Positions 8,236 through 17,120 of a stretch of 64,000 nucleotides of DNA are shown here, one piece after another. Below the pieces are notes generated by a model, which saw only the letters and a program-made list of their open reading frames with translations, was not told where the DNA came from and did no database searches. The DNA is from Roseicella sp. DB1501. Lineage in GTDB: Bacteria; Pseudomonadota; Alphaproteobacteria; Acetobacterales; Acetobacteraceae. How positions within the stretch are numbered: the first letter of the stretch is position 1; every line of letters begins with the position of its first letter. Where the stretch lies: NCBI RefSeq assembly GCF_013112485.1, contig NZ_JABFHG010000003.1, positions 310,001-374,000 on the forward strand, in the 5' to 3' direction. A program made the translations under genes and the position numbers.

Positions 8236-9934
8236 AGAGCGCTTCCTTGAACGGCCCGAGGCCGATGCGGCGATAGGTGTCGACGAAGCGCTCGCCGGCG
8301 GCACGCTCCGCAAGGTAGGTGCGGAGGATGGTCTCCACCGCATCCGTGACCTTGTCGTAGGGGAAGCCTGGCCCGACCAGCTCGCCGAGCGCGGCATCGT
8401 TGGTGGCGCTGCCGCCAAGGGTGATCTGGTAGCTCTCGGCGCCGCGCTTATCGACGCCGAGGATGCCGATATGGCCGACATGGTGATGGCCGCAGGCATT
8501 GATGCAGCCGGAGATGTTGATGAAGCACTCGCCGATGTCGTGTTGCCGGTCGAGATCGGCGAAGCGCTCGCTGATCATCTGCGCCACCGGGATGCTGCGG
8601 GCAGTGGCGAGCGCGCAGTAATCCATCCCCGGGCAGGCGATGATGTCGCTGACCAGGCCGATATTCGGTGTCGCCAGCCCGGCCTCCCGCAGCCCCTGCC
8701 AGACCGCCGGCAGGTCCTCCTGCCGGACATGCGGCAGGACGAGGTTCTGCACGTGGCTGACGCGGATCTCGCCGAAGGAATGCCGCTCGGCCAGCCTTGC
8801 CACCGCCTCCATCTGCTCGGCCGAGGCATCGCCCGGGATGCCGCCGATCGGCTTGAGCGAGATGGTCACCGAGGCATAGCCGGGCTGCCGGTGGGCGCGC
8901 ACGCTCTGCTTCGCCCAGGCGGCGAATTCGGCATTGCCGGCCAACGCTGCGGCATAGGCCGGCGGGTTGTCGGCGAGCCGCGCGAAGGGCGGCGGGGCGA
9001 AATGCGCGGCGATCTCGGCGACCACCTCCGGGTCGAGCCGGTAGGCGCGCTGCGGCAGGCGGGCGAATTCGCGCTCGACCCGCTCGCGGAAGGCGTCGCC
9101 CATGTCGCGCACCAGGATCTTGATGCGGGCCTTGTAGATGTTGTCGCGGTTGCCGAGCGCGTTGTAGACGCGCAGCACGGCCTCCAGATAGGCGAGCAGC
9201 TCCGCTTCCGGCACCCAGTCGCGCAGCTTCGTCGCCAGCACCGGGGTACGGCCGAGGCCGCCGCCGGCCCAGATCTCGAAGCCGATCGCGCCCGCCGCGT
9301 CCCGCTTCACCACCAGCCCGACATCATGCACCTGCATCGCCACGCGGTCCTGCGGCGCGCCGGTGATGGCGATCTTGAACTTGCGCGGCAGCCAGGTGAA
9401 TTCGGGGTGCAGCGTCGACCACTGGCGGATGATCTCGGCATAGATCCGCGGATCCGCCGCCTCCTCCGGATCGGCGCCAGCATATTCGTCGGTCGTGGTG
9501 TTGCGGATGCAGTTGCCGCTCGTCTGGATGGCATGCATGTCGACATCCGCGAGGGCGCGCATGATGTCCGGCACGTCCTCCAGCCGGGTCCAGTTGAACT
9601 GGATGTTCTGGCGGGTGGTGAAGTGGCCGTAGCCGCGGTCCCAGCGGCGGGCGATCATCGCCAGCTGCCGGAGCTGCGTCGCGTTCAGGATGCCGTAGGG
9701 GATGGCGATCCGGTACATATAGGCGTGGAGCTGCAGGTAGAGGCCGTTCATCAGCCGCAGCGGCTTGAACTCGTCCTCGGTCAGCTCGCCCCGCAGGCGG
9801 CGGGCGATCTGGTCGCTGAACTCGGCGATGCGCTCCTGCAGGAATTCCCGGTCCACCGCGTCGTAGCGGTAGGTGCGGGCCTGCGCCGGATGGGCCGGGT
9901 TCGGCAGGGCGATGGGGGCGACGAAGGCATTCAT
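8222..9934 (-). CDS. cysI: assimilatory sulfite/nitrite reductase hemoprotein
   Basis: A 570-residue siroheme and 4Fe-4S enzyme. Two ferredoxin-like half-domains and two catalytic domains are seen in order. RNIQFNWTRL and TSGNCIRNTTTDEYAG fall in the first half. The cluster ligands CPGMDYC (C-x5-C) and CINAC (C-x3-C) with CGHHHVGHIG fall near the C-terminus. It reduces sulfite to sulfide for cysteine synthesis. The neighbours DUF2849 and DUF934 are the classic alphaproteobacterial sulfite-reductase partners and argue for sulfite rather than nitrite, although sequence alone does not separate the two. No flavoprotein CysJ is near, so a ferredoxin-type donor is likely. Confidence 0.9.
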   Translation of the reverse strand: MNAFVAPIALPNPAHPAQARTYRYDAVDREFLQERIAEFSDQIARRLRGELTEDEFKPLRLMNGLYLQLHAYMYRIAIPYGILNATQLRQLAMIARRWDRGYGHFTTRQNIQFNWTRLEDVPDIMRALADVDMHAIQTSGNCIRNTTTDEYAGADPEEAADPRIYAEIIRQWSTLHPEFTWLPRKFKIAITGAPQDRVAMQVHDVGLVVKRDAAGAIGFEIWAGGGLGRTPVLATKLRDWVPEAELLAYLEAVLRVYNALGNRDNIYKARIKILVRDMGDAFRERVEREFARLPQRAYRLDPEVVAEIAAHFAPPPFARLADNPPAYAAALAGNAEFAAWAKQSVRAHRQPGYASVTISLKPIGGIPGDASAEQMEAVARLAERHSFGEIRVSHVQNLVLPHVRQEDLPAVWQGLREAGLATPNIGLVSDIIACPGMDYCALATARSIPVAQMISERFADLDRQHDIGECFINISGCINACGHHHVGHIGILGVDKRGAESYQITLGGSATNDAALGELVGPGFPYDKVTDAVETILRTYLAERAAGERFVDTYRRIGLGPFKEALYASA

Positions 9935-9952
9935 TCGATCGGATTCCGTCGC

Positions 9953-10279
9953 TCAGGAGGCGAGGCGGTAGGTGGGCGGCTCCGCCGGGACGCTCGGCCC
10001 CTGGGCACGGAGCCTCTCGCGGAATTTCACCGGCACCGGGCGGCCGGCCTCGAGCGCCACCTCGGCGCCATAGACGCCGACCACGCGCTGCGCCCGCTCA
10101 TCCTCCTGGGCCAGGGCAAGGCCGGCAGCGGCCTCCTCCGGCGGGAAGACGGTGGCGTCCGCGACCCGCTCCACCCACTGCCCGGCCGCGACCAGCCAGA
10201 CGACGCGGCCATCCAGGAGCCGGTTGGCGGTGAAGACCACGGGCGCGGTGGCAGGCTTCGCCTTGGCCGGGCTGCTCAT
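9953..10279 (-). CDS. DUF2849 protein, sulfite reductase partner
   Basis: A 108-residue soluble protein of the DUF2849 family (FTANRLLDGRVVWLVAAGQW, then ERVADATVFPPEEAAAGLAL and GVYGAEVALEAGRPVPVKFR). Members sit immediately upstream of cysI in many alphaproteobacteria, usually between siroheme synthase cysG and cysI. The function is unproven. Here the gene opens the cluster: there is no cysG, only a 264-base AT-richer leader with a candidate promoter. The gap to cysI is 18 bases, consistent with an operon DUF2849, cysI, DUF934. Confidence 0.88.
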   Translation of the reverse strand: MSSPAKAKPATAPVVFTANRLLDGRVVWLVAAGQWVERVADATVFPPEEAAAGLALAQEDERAQRVVGVYGAEVALEAGRPVPVKFRERLRAQGPSVPAEPPTYRLAS

Positions 10280-10336
10280 CGATGGGATTTCCTCACAGGC
10301 CGGAACGGCTGCACGACCGTCCCTGGTGTGTGGCGC

Positions 10337-10365
10337 TATTTAACTGTGAAATCTGGTATATTCAA
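10337..10365 (-). promoter_or_regulatory. candidate sigma-70 promoter of the sulfite reductase unit
   Basis: On the minus strand TTGAAT (10365-10360) and TTAAAT (10343-10338) are 16 bases apart and each matches the consensus at four of six positions. They lie about 60 bases before the DUF2849 start, inside an AT-rich island in otherwise very GC-rich DNA. No CysB-like site was recognised. Confidence 0.35.
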
Positions 10366-10464
10366 TGGGACCTACGACCGGACCGCTGCGCGCCCGGCGC
10401 ATGGCTGCTGGCCGAGCGCCCTTTTGCTGTTCCTTCAGGGGAATTTTCGCCGCGGCGTTTTCGG

Positions 10465-10482
10465 GCTGGCCTCCCGGCCAGC
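10465..10482 (-). terminator. hairpin downstream of ccmB
   Basis: A perfect seven-base stem, GCTGGCC and GGCCAGC around a four-base loop, lies 62 bases past the ccmB stop in the otherwise gene-free stretch 10280-10543. There is no clear T run, so termination is only likely. Confidence 0.35.
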
Positions 10483-10543
10483 GGCGGCCCGAAAGCATGA
10501 AATACTAATCTTTGTCGTGAATAGCGGCGCGTATGATGCGCCC

Positions 10544-11218
10544 TCACTCGGTCCGCAGCGCCGCCCCGGCGGCGAGCGGCGCCAGCGACAGGGCGGCGGC
10601 CAGCAGCGCCGCCAGCAGCAGCAGATAGGGCCGCGCCGCGAGGCCGGCCGCCGCCGCCTCGATCCCGGCCGCGCCGAAGATGACGCAGGGGATGGCGAGC
10701 GGCAGCACCAGCAGCGGCAGCAGCACGCCGCCGCGCCGGGCGCCGAGGGTCAGCGCCGCCCCGGCGGTGCCGAGCAGGGAAAGCACGCCGGCGGCGAGGC
10801 CGAGCGCGCCCATCGCCGCCGGCCAGGCCTCGACCGGCAGGTTCAGCATGGCGGCGGCGACCGGCGTCGCCAGCAGCAGCGGCAGGCCGGTGGTCAGCCA
10901 GTGCGCCGCCGCCTTGGCGAGCGCGACCGCGGCCGGGGCGAGGCCGGAGAGCAGGAGCTGGTCCAGCGTCCCGTCCTCGGCATCGGCGCCGAACAGCCGG
11001 TCCAGCGGCAGCAGCGCCGCCAGCAGCGCCGCCGCCAGCAGCGCCCCGGGGGCGAGGCGCGCCAGCGTCTCCGGCGCCGGGCCGACGCCGAAGGGGAACA
11101 GCGCTGCGACCAGGATGAAGAACATCACCGCCGCCAGCGTATCCGCCGGGTGCCGCAGCGCGAGCCGCAGCTCGCGGCTGAGCAGGGCGAGCCAAGGGGA
11201 GAGGCTGGCCCCACTCAC
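10544..11218 (-). CDS. ccmB: heme exporter membrane subunit CcmB
   Basis: A 224-residue integral membrane protein with about six hydrophobic helices, opening with SPWLALLSRELRLALRHPAD, the typical CcmB start. LLPLDRLFGADAEDGTLDQL follows near residue 70, a hallmark of the family. With CcmA it forms the ABC part of cytochrome c maturation system I, which with CcmC and CcmE moves heme to apocytochrome c in the periplasm. The start is a GTG whose first bases overlap the ccmA stop (GTGA), so the two are coupled. CcmC, D, E, F, G and H are not in this window. Confidence 0.92.
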   Translation of the reverse strand: MSGASLSPWLALLSRELRLALRHPADTLAAVMFFILVAALFPFGVGPAPETLARLAPGALLAAALLAALLPLDRLFGADAEDGTLDQLLLSGLAPAAVALAKAAAHWLTTGLPLLLATPVAAAMLNLPVEAWPAAMGALGLAAGVLSLLGTAGAALTLGARRGGVLLPLLVLPLAIPCVIFGAAGIEAAAAGLAARPYLLLLAALLAAALSLAPLAAGAALRTE

Positions 11219-11817
11219 AGCCGCAGCTCCCGCGCATCCGGCAGCGGCAGCGGCAAATGCGTCGCCGCCAGCACCATCCCGCCCCCCGTGCGATGCCGCG
11301 CCAGCAGATCGCCGAGCCGTCCGACCGAGGCGGCGTCCAGCCCGACCGTCGGCTCGTCCAGCAGCCAGAGCGGCGCCGGCTGGCGGAGCGGGGCGAGGGC
11401 GAGGCGCGCCAGGGCGAGCCGCCGCTTCTGCCCGGCCGAGAGCACCCGCGCCGGCAGATCGGCCAGCGGCAGAAGGTCGAGCGCCGCGAGCGCCGCCGCC
11501 GCCTCGCCGCCCCAGAGCCGGGCGAAGAAGGCGAGGTTCTCGCGCGCCGTGAGCGCCGGCTTCAACGCGTCCTGATGCGAGAGGTAGCGCAGCCGCGCCG
11601 CATGCGCCGCGCGGTCGGCGAGGGCATCCGCGCCCTCCCACAGCACCGTCCCGGCGGCCGGGCGCAGCAGCCCGGCCAGCAGCCGCAGCAGCGTCGACTT
11701 GCCCGCGCCGTTGGCGCCGACCAGCAGCAGGGCATCGCCCGGCGCCAACCGAAAGGACAGGCCGGCGAAGACCGCCCTCTCGCCCCTGAGACAGGCCAGG
11801 TCCCGCGCCTCCAGCAT
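11215..11817 (-). CDS. ccmA: heme exporter ATPase CcmA
   Basis: A 200-residue ABC ATPase, the short length typical of CcmA. The Walker A motif is GANGAGKST (about residues 34-42), the signature is LSAGQKRRLALARL (LSAGQ rather than LSGGQ, usual for CcmA), and the Walker B is LWLLDEPTVGLD, followed by the switch His in AATHLPL. It powers the heme-handling complex of cytochrome c maturation with CcmB, encoded by the overlapping gene. It is divergent from acnA with a 117-base shared upstream region. Confidence 0.93.
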   Translation of the reverse strand: MLEARDLACLRGERAVFAGLSFRLAPGDALLLVGANGAGKSTLLRLLAGLLRPAAGTVLWEGADALADRAAHAARLRYLSHQDALKPALTARENLAFFARLWGGEAAAALAALDLLPLADLPARVLSAGQKRRLALARLALAPLRQPAPLWLLDEPTVGLDAASVGRLGDLLARHRTGGGMVLAATHLPLPLPDARELRL

Positions 11818-11934
11818 TCCTGACCATCCCCCTCGGACATCCGGCGCCCGATGGACCGGGCCGCGCCAGCATGCTTAAACGCGCGCACGTGCTGCGCCGC
11901 AACGGCGCGCAGCCAGCGGAGAAGGTTCCGGATC

Positions 11935-14631
11935 ATGCGGATGATCGGGCAGGATAGCCTGAAGACCCGCCGCACCCTCACGGTGGACGGCAAGACCTAC
12001 CACTACTTCAGCCTGCCCGAAGCGGCCAAGAGCATCGGCGACATCAGCCGCCTGCCCTTCAGCCTGAAGGTACTGCTCGAGAACGTGCTGCGCTACGAGG
12101 ACGGCCGCAGCTACACGGTGGAGGACGCCAAGTCGATCGCCGGCTGGCTGCCGGCCGGCAAGTCGGAGAAGGAGGTTCCCTTCCGCCCGGCGCGCATCCT
12201 GATGCAGGACTTCACCGGCGTGCCGGGCGTGGTCGATCTCGCCGCCATGCGCGACGGCATCATCAAGCTCGGCGGCGACCCGCGGCGGGTGAACCCGCTG
12301 GTGCCGGTCGACCTGGTGATCGACCACTCGGTGATGATCGACTATTTCGGCACGCCCGACGCGCTGCAGAAGAATGTCGACATCGAGTTCGAGCGGAACG
12401 GCGAGCGCTACGAATTCCTGCGCTGGGGCCAGTCGGCCTTCAACAACTTCCGCGTCGTGCCGCCCGGCACCGGCATCTGCCACCAGGTGAACCTGGAATA
12501 CCTGGCGCAGGTGGTCTGGACCTCGACCGATGCGGGCGACACCTACGCCTATCCCGACAGCTGCTACGGCACGGACAGCCACACCACCATGGTGAATGGC
12601 CTTGGCGTGCTGGGCTGGGGCGTCGGCGGCATCGAGGCGGAGGCGGCCATGCTCGGCCAGCCGATCGCCATGCTCATCCCCGATGTCATCGGCTTCAAGC
12701 TGCACGGCAAGCTGCGCGAGGGCGTCACCGCCACCGACCTGGTGCTGACCGTCACCCAGATGCTGCGCAAGAAGGGCGTGGTCGGGAAGTTCGTCGAATT
12801 CTTCGGCCCCGGCCTCGACGACCTGCCGCTCGCCGACCGCGCGACCATCGGCAACATGGCGCCCGAATACGGCGCGACCTGCGGCTTCTTCCCGGTCGAT
12901 GCCGCCACCATCCAGTACCTGAACCTCTCCGGCCGCGACGAGCACCGGATCAAGCTGGTCGAGGCCTACTGCAAGGCCCAGGGCCTGTGGCGCGACAGCG
13001 CGTCGCCCGAGCCGGTCTTCACCGACACGCTCGAGCTTGATCTCGGCACGGTGGAGCCCTCGCTCGCCGGGCCGAAGCGGCCGCAGGACCGGGTGGCGCT
13101 GTCGAACGTCGCCTCCTCCTTCGGCAAGGACCTCGCCGCCGGCGTCATGGGCGTGCCGGGCGACGAGGCCGGCAAGCGGGTGAAGGTCGAGGGCGCGAAT
13201 TACGACCTCGGCCATGGCGACGTGGTCATCGCCGCCATCACGAGCTGCACCAACACCTCGAACCCCTATGTGCTGGTCGCCGCCGGGCTGGTGGCGAAGA
13301 AGGCGAACGAGCTCGGGTTGACCGTGAAGCCCTGGGTGAAGACCTCGCTCGCCCCCGGCAGCCAGGTGGTCACCGACTACCTCGCCCAGTCCGGCCTGCA
13401 GCCGCATCTCGACGCGCTCGGCTTCAACATCGCCGGCTATGGCTGCACCACCTGCATCGGCAATAGCGGCCCGCTGCCGGACCCGATCGTGGACGCGATC
13501 GAGAACAACAAGCTGGTCGCCGCCGCGGTGCTCTCGGGCAACCGCAATTTCGAGGGCCGCGTCCACGCCAATGTGCGGGCCAATTACCTGGCCTCGCCGC
13601 CGCTGGTCGTCGCCTATGCGCTGGCCGGCTCGGTCACCAAGGACCTGGCCAAGGAGCCGATCGGCAAGGGCGCGAAGGGCCAGGACGTCTACCTGAAGGA
13701 CATCTGGCCGACGCAGAAGGAGGTCTCCGACACCGTCCATGCGGTGGTGACGCGGGCGATGTTCCTCGAGCGCTACGCCGATGTCTTCAAGGGCCCGGGC
13801 CAGTGGCAGGCGATCCGGGTGGATGCGGACAGCGACACCTATCGCTGGAATTCCGGTTCCACCTACGTGCAGAACCCGCCCTATTTCGAGGGCATCACGC
13901 CGGAGGTGAAGGACATCCAGCCGATCGGCGGCGCCCGCGTGCTGGCGGTGCTGGCGGATTCCATCACCACCGACCACATCTCCCCCGCCGGCAACATCCG
14001 CAAGACCAGCCCGGCCGGCGAGTACCTGCTGGAGCACCAGGTGCGGCAGGCGGACTTCAACAGCTACGGCGCCCGCCGCGGCAACCATGAAGTCATGATG
14101 CGCGGCACCTTCGCCAATATCCGCATCAAGAACGAGATGGTGCCCGGCACCGAGGGCGGCATCAGCAAGCACTACCCCTCGGGCGACGTGGCGCCGATCT
14201 ACGACGTGGCCATGCGCTACAAGCGCGAGGGCACGCCGCTGGTCGTCTTCGGCGGCAAGGAATACGGCACCGGCTCCTCGCGCGACTGGGCGGCGAAGGG
14301 CACCTTCCTGCTCGGCGTGAAGGCGGTCATCGCCGAGAGCTTCGAGCGCATCCACCGTTCGAACCTCGTCGGCATGGGCGTGCTGCCGCTGGTCTTCATG
14401 AATGGCGAGGACCGCAAGTCGCTCGACATCAAGGGCGACGAGGTGATCGACATCGTCGGCCTCGAGAACCTGAAGCCGCGCATGACGCTCGACCTGGTCA
14501 TCACCCGCGCCGATGGCAGCAAGCACACCACCAAGGTGCTCTGCCGCGTCGATACGGCCGATGAGGTCGAGTACTACAAGAACGGCGGCATCCTGCACTA
14601 CGTGCTGCGCGGGATGGCGAAGGCGGCCTGA
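11935..14631 (+). CDS. acnA: aconitate hydratase A
   Basis: An 898-residue enzyme interconverting citrate and isocitrate in the TCA cycle. The 4Fe-4S ligand cysteines are in [12 protein letters not shown] and [14 protein letters not shown]. Other family blocks are [20 protein letters not shown] and the C-terminal swivel-domain run [19 protein letters not shown] chose the ATG at 11935 because GGAGAAGG lies upstream and the next in-frame ATG at 11941 begins an equally normal N-terminus; the reading frame extends further upstream but that part is not family-like. The length matches AcnA. A strong hairpin follows the stop. Confidence 0.97.
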   Translation: MRMIGQDSLKTRRTLTVDGKTYHYFSLPEAAKSIGDISRLPFSLKVLLENVLRYEDGRSYTVEDAKSIAGWLPAGKSEKEVPFRPARILMQDFTGVPGVVDLAAMRDGIIKLGGDPRRVNPLVPVDLVIDHSVMIDYFGTPDALQKNVDIEFERNGERYEFLRWGQSAFNNFRVVPPGTGICHQVNLEYLAQVVWTSTDAGDTYAYPDSCYGTDSHTTMVNGLGVLGWGVGGIEAEAAMLGQPIAMLIPDVIGFKLHGKLREGVTATDLVLTVTQMLRKKGVVGKFVEFFGPGLDDLPLADRATIGNMAPEYGATCGFFPVDAATIQYLNLSGRDEHRIKLVEAYCKAQGLWRDSASPEPVFTDTLELDLGTVEPSLAGPKRPQDRVALSNVASSFGKDLAAGVMGVPGDEAGKRVKVEGANYDLGHGDVVIAAITSCTNTSNPYVLVAAGLVAKKANELGLTVKPWVKTSLAPGSQVVTDYLAQSGLQPHLDALGFNIAGYGCTTCIGNSGPLPDPIVDAIENNKLVAAAVLSGNRNFEGRVHANVRANYLASPPLVVAYALAGSVTKDLAKEPIGKGAKGQDVYLKDIWPTQKEVSDTVHAVVTRAMFLERYADVFKGPGQWQAIRVDADSDTYRWNSGSTYVQNPPYFEGITPEVKDIQPIGGARVLAVLADSITTDHISPAGNIRKTSPAGEYLLEHQVRQADFNSYGARRGNHEVMMRGTFANIRIKNEMVPGTEGGISKHYPSGDVAPIYDVAMRYKREGTPLVVFGGKEYGTGSSRDWAAKGTFLLGVKAVIAESFERIHRSNLVGMGVLPLVFMNGEDRKSLDIKGDEVIDIVGLENLKPRMTLDLVITRADGSKHTTKVLCRVDTADEVEYYKNGGILHYVLRGMAKAA

Positions 14632-14657
14632 ACCGGCCGGCCAGCCAGCAGGTAAGC

Positions 14658-14679
14658 AAGGGGCCCGCAAGGGCCCCTT
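14658..14679 (+). terminator. acnA terminator hairpin
   Basis: A perfect nine-base stem, AAGGGGCCC and GGGCCCCTT around a GCAA tetraloop, lies 27 bases past the acnA stop. It also faces the amidase gene end from the other side, so it can serve both converging units. Confidence 0.7.
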
Positions 14680-14703
14680 CGCAATTCCGGGGCCGGTGTG
14701 CCG

Positions 14704-15999
14704 TCAGCCCGCCCGGCCGGCATCGATGGCCGGCGCGACCAGCGCCGCGACCTCCAGCAGCGCGGCATCGCCGAAGCGCGGGCCGACGATCTGCACGCCC
14801 ACCGGCAGGCCGTTGGGCCCGGTCGTGCAGGGGATCCCGATGCAGGGCACGTGCAGCAGGGTCCACATGCTGTTGAAGACCGGGTTGCCGGTATCCTGCC
14901 GCCCCACCGGCGCCTCGCCCACCGCGGCCGGCGTCAGCACGGCATCGAAGCGTGGGAAGAGCGTGTCGAACCGCTTGCGGCACTCTGCGGCCAGGTCGTA
15001 GGCCACGACCAGCGCCGCCGCCGTGATGCCGTCGGCATTCTCCACCCGGTCGCGGAAGTCCTGGTGCAGCAGGCCGTGGGCGGCCAGGTATTCCTGCAGG
15101 AAGGCGCCGCGCCCCTCGCCCATCAGGACGATGCGCTGGGCCTCGGTGACGTCCTTGAACGGCGCCGCGAGCTCGAGCTCCTCCACGGCGATGCCGGCCG
15201 CCTCCAGCCGCCGGCCGGCCAGCAGCAGCGCCTCCTGCGATTCAGGGGCCGCCAACGCCCAGTTCGGGCCGCGGCAGAGGCCGATGCGGAGCTGGCCGGG
15301 CGCCTTGCCGAGCGGCGTCTCCAGCCCGAACAGCCGGAAGGCCTGCGCGACCAGCCGCAGATCGGCCGGCGCCCGCCCATACCAGCCGATGGTGTCGAGC
15401 GTGTGGGAATAACGCTTGGCGCCCTCGCTGTTCACCACGCCATGCGTCGGCTTCATGGCGTAGACGCCGCAGAAGGAGGCCGGGCGGATGGTGCTGCCGC
15501 CGGTCTGGGTGCCGAAAGCGAGCGGCACCATGCCATCGGCGACGGCCGCGGCGGAGCCGGAGGAGGAGCCGCCCGGCGTGCGGCTCGCGTCATGCGGGTT
15601 GCGCGTCAGGGCGCGGCGTCCGGCGGCGGCGAACTCCACCGTATCGGTCTTGCCGAAGACCACCGCGCCCTCGCCGCGCGCCACGCCGACGCAGGCGGCA
15701 TCGCGCCCCTGCCGCAGCCCCTCATAGATCGGGGAGTTGTGGCTGGTCGGCATGTCGGCCGTGTCGATCATGTCCTTCACGCCGAGCGGCAGGCCGTGCA
15801 GCACGCCCTTCGCATGGGCCTTGTCCACCCGCCGCGCATTGGCGAGCGCCAGCATCGGGTCGAGATAGGCGAAGGCCTTGGTGAAGGGCTCGCGCTCGGC
15901 GCAGTGCTCGAGGCAGGAGCGGGTGAGCGCCTCGGCGGTCAGCGAGCCGTCCTGCAGCTTCGCGGCGGCCGCGGCGGCGGTGAGTTGCCAGGGTTCCAT
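14704..15999 (-). CDS. amidase signature family hydrolase
   Basis: A 431-residue amidase. The Ser-cisSer-Lys triad is visible: Lys75 in GVKDMID, the cis-Ser at about 145 in TPGGSSSGSAAAVA, and nucleophile Ser169 in GTQTGGSTIRPASFCGVY. Family members hydrolyse amides or aryl/alkyl amide esters; the substrate is not predictable. I chose the ATG at 15999 because the family N-terminus (residues 1-40, LTAAAAAAKLQDGSLTAEAL) starts there. It lies 59 bases after an AbrB-type gene and a peptide-type binding protein on the same strand, suggesting that the cluster takes up and cleaves an amide. Confidence 0.92.
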   Translation of the reverse strand: MEPWQLTAAAAAAKLQDGSLTAEALTRSCLEHCAEREPFTKAFAYLDPMLALANARRVDKAHAKGVLHGLPLGVKDMIDTADMPTSHNSPIYEGLRQGRDAACVGVARGEGAVVFGKTDTVEFAAAGRRALTRNPHDASRTPGGSSSGSAAAVADGMVPLAFGTQTGGSTIRPASFCGVYAMKPTHGVVNSEGAKRYSHTLDTIGWYGRAPADLRLVAQAFRLFGLETPLGKAPGQLRIGLCRGPNWALAAPESQEALLLAGRRLEAAGIAVEELELAAPFKDVTEAQRIVLMGEGRGAFLQEYLAAHGLLHQDFRDRVENADGITAAALVVAYDLAAECRKRFDTLFPRFDAVLTPAAVGEAPVGRQDTGNPVFNSMWTLLHVPCIGIPCTTGPNGLPVGVQIVGPRFGDAALLEVAALVAPAIDAGRAG

Positions 16000-16058
16000 G
16001 GCGGTTCCTTCTCGGGGTCTGACGCGGAAGACGGCGGCGGGTCCGGCCTCGGCCATGG

Positions 16059-17120
16059 CTACTCGCCGGGCGCGGGCAGGGGCGGCCTCGATGCCTGGCG
16101 CCGATGCAGCAGGCGGAAGACCGGCGGCGTCAGCAGCGCGACGAGGAAGATGCGGGTCACGTGCAGGGTGACGACCAACGCGACATCGAGGCCGAGCGAC
16201 TTCGCCGTCAGGCTCATCTCCGCCACGCCGCCCGGCGCGGTGCCGAGCAGCACGGCGCCGGCGGGTCGGCCCGTGACCAGCGCCAAAGCGAGGCCTACCA
16301 GGCCGCAGCCGAGCATCAGCAGCACGACCTGCAGCAGCGAGGCCGGCGCGAAGGAGCGCAGACGCTTCAGCGTGGAGCGATCGAAGGCGGCGCCGAGCTG
16401 CGTGCCGAGCACCACCTGCGCGATGGCCGAGAGCCACCAGGGCACGCCGGACAGGGTATGGCCGGAGGCGGTGACGGCCGCCGAGACGGCGAGCGGCCCC
16501 AGCAGCCAGCCCGCCCGCAGCCCGAGCCGGACGCTGAGCAGCGCGGCTGCCAGCCCGGCGGCGTAGAGCAGCAGGAAGCCCGGCACGGAGAAGGGCAGGG
16601 CGGCGGCGATGGCCGGATGGTCGCCATGCAGGCCGAGCAGCGCCATCAGGTTCGGCGTCAGGATCACCACCAGGCAGACCCGCAGCAGCTGGGCCACCGC
16701 GACGGGGGCCGGCTTGCCGCCATAGGCCGCGGCCAGCATCGCCATATCCGCCGCGCCGCCGGGGATGGCGGCGAACCAAGCCGTCGCCATGTCGACCCGC
16801 GCCATGCGGGCCAGGGGCAGGGACAGGGCGCCGCCGATCGCCAGCGTGGCGAGCGCCGCCAGCACCAGCAGCGGCAGGTTCTCCAGCATCAGCCGCGCCG
16901 TCGCCGGGGTGAAGTAGAGGCCGAGGGCGATGCCGACCACGCCGAAGAGGAGGTTGCGGGCCCGGCCGGAAGCCTCGGCCGGCAGGCCGGCGAGCCGCGC
17001 CGCGGCGACCGCGACCAGCGCGCCGATCAGCCAGGGCAGCGGCAGGTGCAGCAGGGCGAATCCCGCGCCGCCGAGCGCGCCGATGCCGATGCCGAGCAGC
17101 AGGCTCTGCGCGCGCCTCAC
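16059..17120 (-). CDS. AbrB family putative membrane transporter
   Basis: A 353-residue membrane protein with about ten helices in two repeated halves; each half carries a family block (MATAWFAAIPGGAADMAML and LLGTAPGGVAEMSLTAKSLG). These are the AbrB duplication repeats found in proteins often mislabelled as ammonia monooxygenase. The function is unproven; some members are linked to export or regulation. The GTG start overlaps the stop of the upstream binding-protein gene by four bases (GTGA), so they are coupled. Confidence 0.85.
   Translation of the reverse strand: MRRAQSLLLGIGIGALGGAGFALLHLPLPWLIGALVAVAAARLAGLPAEASGRARNLLFGVVGIALGLYFTPATARLMLENLPLLVLAALATLAIGGALSLPLARMARVDMATAWFAAIPGGAADMAMLAAAYGGKPAPVAVAQLLRVCLVVILTPNLMALLGLHGDHPAIAAALPFSVPGFLLLYAAGLAAALLSVRLGLRAGWLLGPLAVSAAVTASGHTLSGVPWWLSAIAQVVLGTQLGAAFDRSTLKRLRSFAPASLLQVVLLMLGCGLVGLALALVTGRPAGAVLLGTAPGGVAEMSLTAKSLGLDVALVVTLHVTRIFLVALLTPPVFRLLHRRQASRPPLPAPGE

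Noticed and set aside
8222-9934. Assignment of this enzyme as a nitrite reductase
   Set aside because: The DUF2849 and DUF934 neighbours are sulfite-reductase partners, and no nitrate assimilation genes are adjacent.
11875-14670. 931-codon open frame antisense to aconitase
   Set aside because: Pure shadow: the plus strand encodes a full-length AcnA with all cluster ligands.
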